Source: an uncultured Desulfovibrio sp. (GTDB taxonomy: Bacteria > Desulfobacterota > Desulfovibrionia > Desulfovibrionales > Desulfovibrionaceae). Taken from it: DNA of 11,971 nucleotides. Of this stretch, positions 1 through 5,886 are shown piece by piece (position 1 is the first letter of the stretch; each line of letters starts with the position of its first letter). A model generated the notes under the pieces. It was not told the DNA's origin. It made no database searches and was given only the letters and a program-made list of their open reading frames with translations. The stretch spans positions 1-11,971 of the forward strand of contig USCL01000099.1 of the NCBI GenBank assembly GCA_900553145.1, in the 5' to 3' direction. The translations under genes were made by a program, and so were the position numbers.

Positions 1-183
1 CAATGCCTCGCGGTTATGATGGATCAGGGCCATGCCCGTCACTTTCGCCCCTCCGCCCAGATGAAAGCAGAGCGCCTCTCCGAGGCCGTAGGCGGCGAAC
101 ACCGGCGGCCCACCCATCAGGAAAGAGGCGGAAAGCATGTTGGCGGCCTGAACCCGCATGCGGGGAAAGATAAGATAGCTCAT
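1..183 (-). CDS. cas5f: Cas5f/Csy2, type I-F Cascade subunit (N-terminal 61 aa; runs off left edge)
   Basis: The protein starts MSYLIFPRMRVQAANML and continues through GGPPVFAAYGLGEAL to GMALIHHNREAL. This matches the start of the Csy2/Cas5f family, in which a short beta strand (LLLPR-type) is followed by a VQNANA-type motif, a GFP-type turn and a helix. Here the family asparagine pair is partly altered (VQAAN). Cas5f binds the 5' handle of the crRNA and, with Cas8f, forms the tail of the type I-F surveillance complex. The ATG overlaps the cas8f stop codon (ATGA), and GGAGGAGG lies about 7 nt upstream, so translation is probably coupled. Only about a fifth of the usual length of roughly 300 aa is visible. 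The identity rests on the N-terminal motif plus gene order. cas7f and cas6f are expected further left but cannot be seen. Confidence 0.8.
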   Translation of the reverse strand, partial: MSYLIFPRMRVQAANMLSASFLMGGPPVFAAYGLGEALCFHLGGGAKVTGMALIHHNREAL

Positions 184-1427
184 CGAAACGCCTCCTCCAA
201 AAGCCCCGCAACCGTCGCGGTCGCCGTCACGTCCAGAACCAGCATCCGGTTCCCGTTGATATAGGAAGCCCGCTCCATGCCGCCGATCACCAGCCACGCC
301 ATGTCGCGGGGCCATGTACCGTCACGCAGAGAGGGATCGAGCAGGGCGCGCATCGCAATCGGCTTCAATTTCGGCGAAACCAGCGCCACATCTCCTCTTT
401 CGGGATTCCGCTCTTGCGGCAACATACCGGCATAGTCCCGCAGCATTTCCCGGGCCTCGTCAGCGCGTTGCAGGACAGCGGCGGCGATGTCTTTGAGAAG
501 CGCCTCTTCTTCCTCTCGCGTTTTCAAGTCTGTTTGCTTGGGCATGACGGACGGTTCCTCGTTGTCCAGTTCATGCCGCCGCCGAAAATCCGCGTAGGCG
601 AGCAGGGCTTGCCGCAGAGGGCCTGACGAAGAGAAATCGAGGGAAATCCCCTTGTAATAGAGGGAAAAGGCGGCTCTCAAGTCATCCGCGCTGCGTGGCG
701 CATCCACAAAGAGCGGACGCTGCATGGCCCGCACAAGCCCACCGACGTTTTGGGGATTGGAGCCGCCGATGCCGAATTGGGCCTGCCGCAACTTGCGCAT
801 CTTCATGCGGGGGACGCTTCCCCCATTTTCGTAGCCTTCGGGCTTTCCGGCACGCCTTCCTTCCTCTTCGCATGCGGCATTATGGTGGGGCACAAGCCCG
901 TTGTCCCTTTCGAACAACAGTTCGCATACTCCGCCCGCAGTTATGGGCGTCATGGACACATAACCGCCTTCAGAACCTTCTTTGGGGATCAGGATCTGGC
1001 GCAAGCGGTGATCCACATGTTCGACGCCGACGCTGAAAGCCGAGGAACATGCCTCGGTCATAGCATTTTCAATAGCCGCCCGTTCTTCGGGGGATGCGGC
1101 TTCCGCAAATGGATTGCCGCGTACTACGGCGTTCACCTGTTTGCAGATGCCCGCCACCGCCGCGCCGCCTTTGCCATAATCCAGCGAAAGGGATACTCCC
1201 CTCGCCATCAGCGTACGCGCCGAGACATAAGGGGCGTCCAGCGCATCATCCGAAGCGAGGCGCACCCCTGCGAGGGCCGCGTTGGAGTTGACCGTTTTCG
1301 AGCTGAAATGAACAAGTTCCGCAATTGTGTCGCGGTAGGTTTCCGGTGGATAGGCTTTCCACGGTTTTTCATTCTTGGCTTGGCGTTCCTGTTGTACTCC
1401 GCCCGCCTCCATGTTCGGTTCATCCAT
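180..1427 (-). CDS. cas8f: Cas8f/Csy1-like large subunit of type I-F Cascade
   Basis: This 415-aa protein sits between cas2-3 and cas5f, the place of csy1/cas8f in canonical I-F operons, and has the usual size (about 430 aa in Pseudomonas aeruginosa). The best motif is FGIGGSNPQNVGGL at residues 218-231, which corresponds to the KFGGTKPQNIS motif of Csy1. Before it, GGYVSMTPITAGGVCELLF (about 154-172) resembles the Csy1 stretch GYHLLAPLFPTSLVHH, and a late LRDGTWPRDMAWLV resembles Csy1 LRGDWPAEVGNRFANWL. The family recognises the CC PAM and the crRNA 5' end in Cascade. I chose the ATG at 1427 because AAGGAG lies 7 nt upstream. An alternative ATG at 1445 overlaps the cas2-3 stop (ATGA) and adds six residues. 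Overall similarity to classical Csy1 is low, so this is a divergent member. A Cas7-type protein of a minimal I-F variant is a less likely alternative, because those lack the GG-x-x-PQN motif as far as I recall. Confidence 0.72.
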   Translation of the reverse strand: MDEPNMEAGGVQQERQAKNEKPWKAYPPETYRDTIAELVHFSSKTVNSNAALAGVRLASDDALDAPYVSARTLMARGVSLSLDYGKGGAAVAGICKQVNAVVRGNPFAEAASPEERAAIENAMTEACSSAFSVGVEHVDHRLRQILIPKEGSEGGYVSMTPITAGGVCELLFERDNGLVPHHNAACEEEGRRAGKPEGYENGGSVPRMKMRKLRQAQFGIGGSNPQNVGGLVRAMQRPLFVDAPRSADDLRAAFSLYYKGISLDFSSSGPLRQALLAYADFRRRHELDNEEPSVMPKQTDLKTREEEEALLKDIAAAVLQRADEAREMLRDYAGMLPQERNPERGDVALVSPKLKPIAMRALLDPSLRDGTWPRDMAWLVIGGMERASYINGNRMLVLDVTATATVAGLLEEAFR

Positions 1428-1441
1428 TCCTTCTCTCCTTG

Positions 1442-4400
1442 TCATTCCGCCGCCGGACGGCGGACGATGCCGAATCCCTTGTCATATTCCCATCTGTCCG
1501 TGTCGCTGTATGAAACCAGTTCAGCGGAGAGTGCCCGCGTTTGGTCCACTCCGACGGCCTCACATTGGGCGCGCATGGTTTCGGCATCCAGCCACAGCCA
1601 TGCGTTGGGCAGGGCATCGACTTCACGGAAGGAACGCTCGTCGCGCTCCACCCACTGGCCGCCTGTACCGCGCCGTTCTCCCTGATATACAAATGCCTCG
1701 TAAACATCCCCAAGGCGTTCGGAATCGCGCCCCAAACGCCACATTTCCGTCCTTCCCGTACGATTGCGCAAAGGTGTTTCGCTGTAAACCCATTCGGAAA
1801 GCAGGGCGGCCGGCGAATGCTCCGCAACGAAAGAGTATTCGCCGGTCTCTGGCCCAAAATACGGAAACAGCCGCTTTGCAATGGCCTTGTCGTCGCGTCT
1901 GGCAAGGCGGCAATCCCCGCCAAGGCGTACGTCCGCCGTTATGACGAGTCGCTCTTCGCGCCACGGCAGGATTTGGGCCAGATCATGAATAGAATACCGC
2001 TCCCGGCCCCCTCCTTCATAGCCGGGCCAGCAGAACGCGGGGGCTTTGGGGTCGCCCCTGTCGCTGTTGCGGCAATGCCGCCAGTTGAACTGCGGCACGG
2101 AGACGTTGGGTGCATCCCCGCAAGGGCGCAAGCGATGCCGGTTGACCCGGCCCGCAGCCTGCACCAGCGATTGGGCGCTGGACACGTCCAGTACGGCCCA
2201 GTCGAAGTCGTGATCCCGCCCCACCTCTTCCACCGGAGTGGCAACCACAATGAAAGGCACATCCGGGCATCCCTCATGTGCGGCTTCATCCAAAAAGGCG
2301 CGGATCTCGCGGTCAGCCACGATATGCCTGTCGCCTTCCGCACGTGAAAGCAGAAAATCCAGCCTCTTTTCCTTATGGAACCGGGCGATGCGCCAGTCGT
2401 TCGCATGATAGCATGCAACACGCGCCTGCGGCAGCTCCTTCGCCAGATGCCGTGCCACGTCCACGGCTGTTGCGATATTCGCCACGCGTACCAAGCCAAA
2501 GGAGTACGCCACGCCGGAGCGGGCATCCATCAGGGCGTGGCGGGCGTGCAGCTTTTGAACCCCCGCCGTTACGGCATTCATCCATGCGCTGACGCTTTCT
2601 TCAGCCATCGGGAGCAGTTCGGCATAACGGTACACGGGTAGAGCGGCTATGGCCTCCAATTGCGCGGACACCCGGCTGTCGTACAATGCAAGCAAGGCCG
2701 CAGCCTTTTCCGCCCGGCCTTTCTCCGGCACATGGGGCACGGCTTTTATGGACGGCGGCAGTGCGTCATCAATGAATGCCAGCACATACAGCGGCCCTGC
2801 CTCGGAGGGGGGATTTTCCTCGTCAGGGTAGCCACTCTTTCCGTGCCGCAATGCGTGCGCCATTTCCGCGCCGGAAGCATAGGCCGCTTCCACGGCCTGC
2901 GCTACGGGGCGGGACAGTGTGGCTGAGGAACAGATGACGTTGCGCCCGAAAAACGCGCACCACTGGACAAGGCGCAGTACGGCGACAAGGGATTCGGGTT
3001 CATAGGAATCGATTTCGTCGAGGACAAGATCGGCACTCATGAGGCGTAGCAGGGCTTTGACGTGATGCCCTTGCCGATGTGGTTCTCCGGCGGCGATCAG
3101 GTAGTCGATGGTGGAAACCAGCAGAGGAGCGCCAACGATGCGCCGCTCCTGCGGCTTGGGGAAGAAGGATTCCAGCCATGCGGGCAATGGCCAGTTTCCG
3201 CCGGAGGTCAGCGCTTCCGGTTCCGCAGGATTGCCGTCATCGTCTGACCACGGGGCGGCAATGTTTTCTTTCTCTTTGATGTTGGAAGCATTGAACAGTT
3301 TCCGCGTCACGTCATCGCCGATAACCGTAGCGAGATCGCTGTCGGAAAGGCCAAGCTGGCATTGCAGGGCCCGCCCCGTTTGTAATGTAAGGCTACGCAG
3401 GTTCAAGGCGATGGAAAACCGGGGAGTGACGCTGCGGGAGAGAACGCAGGCAGCGCGCACGTTCATGCGTGTCTTGCCGCTGCCGGTTCCCGACATGTTG
3501 AAAACAAGGGCACCGCTTGTGGGGTACGCCTCCCGCGCTTCGGCCAGCGCATCAGCCGCCGTATTTTGCCATACGAAACGGCTTTCCGGATCCGCCGGGC
3601 GCAAAACGGCCTCCAGCGAGCAGGGTTGTAGGCCCGTCAGGGATGCTTCGGGACGCTCCACAAGGTTCGCCATGCGCCAAACCAGATCCGCCGCTTTTTC
3701 CGAAACGCGGGACAAATGCTCGGCGAGGCGTTGATTCAAGCGGCGTCCATCGGGTGCGACATGCGTGTTGGCGAAGGCGGGGGAAGTATCTTTGTTTGGC
3801 GGGCACTCCAGCGCCGATACCGTGTGATCCGCAAAGACAAGAGCCGCGCGTGCATACAGGAAAACGGATCTCCAGTATGGAATCCACGCTTCACCCGCCA
3901 TGCCCACAGCCGTTGCGGAAAGGCGTTTGTCCAGCCGTTGCGCGAGCTCCCAAAAGGAACCTTCAGGTTCGGACCACGTGGTGAAAAGCGCGTCATCAGG
4001 CGGGCAGGGCAGGTTTTCCCGTACGAGCCTGCCTTCCGGGCAGGGCAGACGAGAGGAGAACAGGCCATGATGTGTGGAAACAAGCGCATCCACGCATTCC
4101 TGTGCTGAAGCAAGGCCATAGCGCGAGGCGTTGCAAATCTCCCGTTCTCCTATGAACATTTCGAGGCGTTTTGTATACACGTTCGCCCATGCCGTCTTCC
4201 AGTCCATGCCGGATCGCACCGCCTGCCACAGCTTGAGCGAAATCCATTCATGCCGCACGGCATCGGCCAACTCCGCTTTCCCTCGCAGCTTTTTCTGGAA
4301 CTTCAGAGAATATTTGCCCAAGTCATGTAGCAGGCCCGCCAAGCGCGCCGCTAACCCGGCATGGCGAACCCACTCGGACACACGCACAGGAGTGGTAATC

Positions 4401-4681
4401 CGGCGATACCCTGCTGGGAAATGGCCTTCCGGCCCGAAACGTCCCCGTGCGCCCACTATCCAGAGTAACTTCATACGGCGGCGCCCATCGTTTTGGTAGC
4501 AGGCCACGGAAGTCTGCCGTGTAGCGCTTCGGGCCAAAGCGGCGCGCACTTCCTGCAACCCTTCGGTCGTCATGGGCGACATCCAGCAACGTTCCCCTGC
4601 GCGCAGGGCGTAGCTGTCCAGTATGGCGCGGCTGCGGCGGATGGCCCGTTTCTGACAAGCGGAAATGAAGATGAAGTGCAT
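1442..4681 (-). CDS. cas3: Cas2-Cas3 fusion nuclease-helicase, type I-F (Cas3f)
   Basis: This 1079-aa protein has the length and domain order of the type I-F Cas2-3 fusion. Residues 1-95 form a Cas2-like domain (MHFIFISACQKRAI at the start, then KLLWIVGARGRFG), which in this family docks on Cas1. An HD nuclease domain follows, with LLHDLGKYS (His119-Asp120), RHEW (143-146) and STHHG (202-206). The superfamily 2 helicase has Walker A GTGSGKT (398-404), Walker B DEID (555-558), SSATLS (585-590) and motif VI QAAGRVNRHR (841-850). All key residues look intact, so the enzyme could unwind and degrade DNA recruited by Cascade. The start is supported by the Cas2-type N terminus beginning at this ATG, although no clear Shine-Dalgarno sequence precedes it. 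The usual upstream partner cas1 is absent. The gene is followed after 14 bp by cas8f. Confidence 0.95.
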   Translation of the reverse strand: MHFIFISACQKRAIRRSRAILDSYALRAGERCWMSPMTTEGLQEVRAALARSATRQTSVACYQNDGRRRMKLLWIVGARGRFGPEGHFPAGYRRITTPVRVSEWVRHAGLAARLAGLLHDLGKYSLKFQKKLRGKAELADAVRHEWISLKLWQAVRSGMDWKTAWANVYTKRLEMFIGEREICNASRYGLASAQECVDALVSTHHGLFSSRLPCPEGRLVRENLPCPPDDALFTTWSEPEGSFWELAQRLDKRLSATAVGMAGEAWIPYWRSVFLYARAALVFADHTVSALECPPNKDTSPAFANTHVAPDGRRLNQRLAEHLSRVSEKAADLVWRMANLVERPEASLTGLQPCSLEAVLRPADPESRFVWQNTAADALAEAREAYPTSGALVFNMSGTGSGKTRMNVRAACVLSRSVTPRFSIALNLRSLTLQTGRALQCQLGLSDSDLATVIGDDVTRKLFNASNIKEKENIAAPWSDDDGNPAEPEALTSGGNWPLPAWLESFFPKPQERRIVGAPLLVSTIDYLIAAGEPHRQGHHVKALLRLMSADLVLDEIDSYEPESLVAVLRLVQWCAFFGRNVICSSATLSRPVAQAVEAAYASGAEMAHALRHGKSGYPDEENPPSEAGPLYVLAFIDDALPPSIKAVPHVPEKGRAEKAAALLALYDSRVSAQLEAIAALPVYRYAELLPMAEESVSAWMNAVTAGVQKLHARHALMDARSGVAYSFGLVRVANIATAVDVARHLAKELPQARVACYHANDWRIARFHKEKRLDFLLSRAEGDRHIVADREIRAFLDEAAHEGCPDVPFIVVATPVEEVGRDHDFDWAVLDVSSAQSLVQAAGRVNRHRLRPCGDAPNVSVPQFNWRHCRNSDRGDPKAPAFCWPGYEGGGRERYSIHDLAQILPWREERLVITADVRLGGDCRLARRDDKAIAKRLFPYFGPETGEYSFVAEHSPAALLSEWVYSETPLRNRTGRTEMWRLGRDSERLGDVYEAFVYQGERRGTGGQWVERDERSFREVDALPNAWLWLDAETMRAQCEAVGVDQTRALSAELVSYSDTDRWEYDKGFGIVRRPAAE

Positions 4682-4814
4682 AGAAGAAAAGGTATCGGTT
4701 TATACAGATGAGAGCAATATGACACGGGGAACAGCATCTCATCTTTTTTGTAGCTTCCTTTTGGCTTCATAAAAAAGTTGTTCGGAAAAACCTTTTGGAA
4801 TAAAGTAGTTAAAA

Positions 4815-4889
4815 AGAGGCGATACGAACGAAGCTATTTGGAGGGTGCCAAGATGTAATCCTTTGAAAGATATTGTCTCGTATCGCTCT
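4815..4889. repeat. 12-bp inverted repeat with one bulge, ending 1 bp before the first CRISPR-like repeat
   Basis: The left arm AGAGGCGATACGA (4815-4827) and right arm TCGTATCGCTCT (4878-4889) are fully complementary over 12 bp apart from one bulged G at 4819. They are separated by 50 bp. Both arms contain the hexamer GTATCG/CGATAC. The pair could be two operator half-sites for a looping regulator, or a stem in a transcript crossing the region. The function is not known. Confidence 0.55.
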
Positions 4890-4890
4890 A

Positions 4891-5061
4891 GTTGTCCGCC
4901 GTGTAGGCGGTTTAGAAGTATCACATGTGAATCGTCTGCTATTGACGAAGAAACTGAAGCTAGGTAGCCTAAAAAGGCATAGTATTTTTATCCACCCAAA
5001 GGTGGTTTAGAATTTTTACAGATTGTTAGTATGTTAGACCGCCGTGTAGGCGGATAAAGTA
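4891..5061 (+). CRISPR. Three degenerate type I-F-like repeats (decayed mini-array or crRNA-like regulatory RNA)
   Basis: Repeat 1 (4891-4918) begins GTTGTCCGCC, has the loop GTGTA, closes with GGCGG and ends TTTAGAAG. It is 28 nt long and agrees at about 21 of 28 positions with the P. aeruginosa I-F repeat as I remember it. Repeat 2 (4987-5013) has stem CCACC/GGTGG around loop CAAA and ends TTTAGAAT. Its G:C to A:T change in the stem is compensated on both sides. Repeat 3 (5034-5061) again has CCGCC-GTGTA-GGCGG but an altered 3' end (ATAAAGTA). In I-F systems this stem-loop is the Cas6f site and the last 8 nt become the crRNA 5' handle. The gaps between repeats are 68 and 20 nt rather than the usual 32, so this is not a standard array. 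Read in the canonical repeat direction it points away from cas2-3. Confidence 0.65.
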
Positions 5062-5134
5062 GAAATTTATCCTTTTAAAGATTATCTGTTAAGCAAAAAA
5101 TGCCAATCAATATTTTTCCATAGAGCGTAAGGAG

Positions 5135-5362
5135 TTAAGAGTGTTCTTTTTTGCACTCTTCCACCTCTTCATACAGCCGTTTCGTCTTCACGCCGAGGGC
5201 GTCCGCGATGTGCCCCAGCGTGGACAAGCGGCATTCCGATATACTTTCATCCTGTCGAGCTTTATTGATGGTAGCCGCTGATACCTCACATTTATTAGCA
5301 AGATCACGAATCGTAACACCTTTATTCTTCATTATCTGCTTGATATTACTTTTAAAAATCAT
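5135..5362 (-). CDS. Small Cro/CI-family HTH transcriptional regulator
   Basis: This 75-aa protein is almost entirely a helix-turn-helix domain of the XRE/Cro-CI type. MIFKSNIKQIMKNKGVTIRD leads into the HTH proper (about residues 17-37, TIRDLANKCEVSAATINKAR), followed by the usual helix ending in LSTLGHIADALGVK (46-59) and a charged tail. GGTGA lies 6 nt before the ATG. The gene is divergent from the phage-like cluster to its right and lies upstream of the cas operon in the same direction. It could be the repressor of the phage cluster, a regulator of the cas genes, or both. It is too small to carry a CI-type cleavage domain. A weak hairpin (AAGAGTG/CACTCTT, 5137-5160) overlaps its 3' end. 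Its target has not been shown; the candidate operator at 5376-5403 is described separately. Confidence 0.85.
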   Translation of the reverse strand: MIFKSNIKQIMKNKGVTIRDLANKCEVSAATINKARQDESISECRLSTLGHIADALGVKTKRLYEEVEECKKEHS

Positions 5363-5375
5363 ATTTAATCACCAT

Positions 5376-5406
5376 ATTTTGTAAAAGTATCGTAGAACAA
5401 AATCAA
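5376..5406 (-). promoter_or_regulatory. Promoter and candidate operator of the HTH gene
   Basis: On the minus strand TTGATT (5406-5401) and TACAAA (5383-5378) are 17 bp apart and fit a sigma-70 promoter moderately well, ending about 16 bp before the HTH start codon. A perfect 7-bp inverted repeat, ATTTTGT (5376-5382) and ACAAAAT (5397-5403), has its half-sites on the two hexamers and a centre-to-centre distance of 21 bp, or two helical turns. That is the geometry expected of an autorepressor operator. The hexamer GTATCG (5387-5392) lies between the arms. On the plus strand TATAAA (5418-5423) could be a -10 for the divergent cluster, but its -35 is poor. Confidence 0.5.
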
Positions 5407-5427
5407 TGGAAGGGCAATATAAAAACA

Positions 5428-5460
5428 GCCCGCCAAGGTGCGACCAACACCAAGACGGGC
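5428..5460 (+). promoter_or_regulatory. Leader hairpin upstream of the phage-like cluster
   Basis: GCCCG (5428-5432) pairs with CGGGC (5456-5460), and AGGTG pairs with CACC further in, with mismatches between. The hairpin lies in the untranslated leader 33 bp before the first start codon. There is no T-run, so it is unlikely to be a simple terminator. An attenuation or RNA-stability role is possible. Confidence 0.4.
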
Positions 5461-5493
5461 CTAACCACAAAAACCTAGCAGTAGGAGTTTGTT

Positions 5494-5832
5494 ATGGCTA
5501 CCTCGCAGATTACTGATTCTCGCGGTACAGTCAAGCCTCGCGGCATTGACGCCCTGTTCGCCAACTATGCGGACGAAACTCGGCGCATGAAGGAAGAGGC
5601 CGCAGCAGCCCGCAAGCGGATGTTGAGCTTGCCGAACGTCACGGAAGGTCATGAGTACGGCAAGTGGTGGCTGTACATCGTCTTCGCGCCCGGCACTTCG
5701 GAAACGGAGCCTCGCCGTCTACACTGGTGCTACAACCAGCGCTGTGCGGAAGAGTTCGCCAGTGACTACACGGAACGCGGTTGTTTCTGCGTGATCGCGC
5801 AGACGACGAAGCAGCCCGGCGACGACCTCTAA
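5494..5832 (+). CDS. Uncharacterised phage-like protein, 112 aa
   Basis: The start is well supported by AGGAG 6 nt before the ATG. I do not recognise the family. The N-terminal half is charged and probably helical (about residues 20-48, DALFANYADETRRMKEEAAA and on). The second half is richer in aromatics and beta-prone segments (KWWLYIVFAPG about 57-67, then LHWCYNQRCAEEF about 76-88). It has three cysteines, at CYNQRC and GCFC, too irregular for a confident zinc site. There is no signal peptide or membrane segment. It is the first gene of the plus-strand cluster that ends with a Rha-type regulator and a small basic protein. That position, divergent from a small HTH gene, is typical of early genes beside a phage immunity region. 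No function can be assigned. Confidence 0.75.
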   Translation: MATSQITDSRGTVKPRGIDALFANYADETRRMKEEAAAARKRMLSLPNVTEGHEYGKWWLYIVFAPGTSETEPRRLHWCYNQRCAEEFASDYTERGCFCVIAQTTKQPGDDL

Positions 5833-5844
5833 GAGCGAACGAGG

Positions 5845-5864
5845 CCCGGCGGGAGACTGCCGGG
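5845..5864 (+). other. Intercistronic hairpin before rha
   Basis: CCCGGC (5845-5850) and GCCGGG (5859-5864) form a perfect 6-bp stem with an 8-nt loop between the 112-aa gene and the Rha-type gene. No T-run follows, so it would modulate rather than stop transcription, or protect the 3' end of the first message. Confidence 0.4.
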
Positions 5865-5886
5865 TCGCAAAGAAAGCGAGAATCAT

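Larger units (their letters stand above)
4682..5134. other. AT-rich intergenic region where cas1 would be expected
   Basis: This 453-bp gap between cas2-3 and the HTH gene shows no convincing gene. It is far richer in A and T than the flanking genes. It contains degenerate type I-F repeats (4891-5061), a bulged inverted repeat (4815-4889), GTATCG hexamers at 4692-4697, 4820-4825 (minus) and 4880-4885, and a perfect palindrome TCACATGTGA (4921-4930). The promoter of the cas operon must lie here or further upstream, but I see no pair of hexamers close to consensus on the minus strand. CTGTATAAAC (about 4701-4710, minus) is a possible -10 element without a good -35. A minus-strand reading frame at 4739-4924 starts inside a repeat without a ribosome binding site and was not accepted as a gene. 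Confidence 0.6.

Noticed and set aside
750..1685. 311-aa plus-strand frame opposite cas8f
   Set aside because: Antisense shadow of a GC-rich gene with clear cas assignment on the other strand; composition is arginine- and proline-heavy with no motif.
4739..4924. 61-aa minus-strand frame (MILLNRLHGG... ending KRKLQKR) between the repeats and cas2-3, with a vaguely HipA-like PLFNYFIPKGF stretch
   Set aside because: It starts inside a CRISPR-like repeat, has no ribosome binding site and no recognisable complete domain. It may be a relic of a gene, but cannot be supported as one.
4921..4930. Perfect palindrome TCACATGTGA as a CRP/FNR-type site
   Set aside because: The half-sites are in the reverse order of the CRP consensus, and 10-bp palindromes are expected about a dozen times in a window this size.
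4961..4980. Possible fourth repeat (GCCT-AAAA-AGGC) between repeats 1 and 2
   Set aside because: Only a 4-bp stem, no matching handle or flanks, and it abuts repeat 2 with no spacer.
5061..5088. Possible further decayed repeat (TTTATCCTTTTAAAG...) after repeat 3
   Set aside because: Shares TTTATCC and a few bases with repeat 2 but has lost the hairpin; within AT-rich DNA this is not better than chance.
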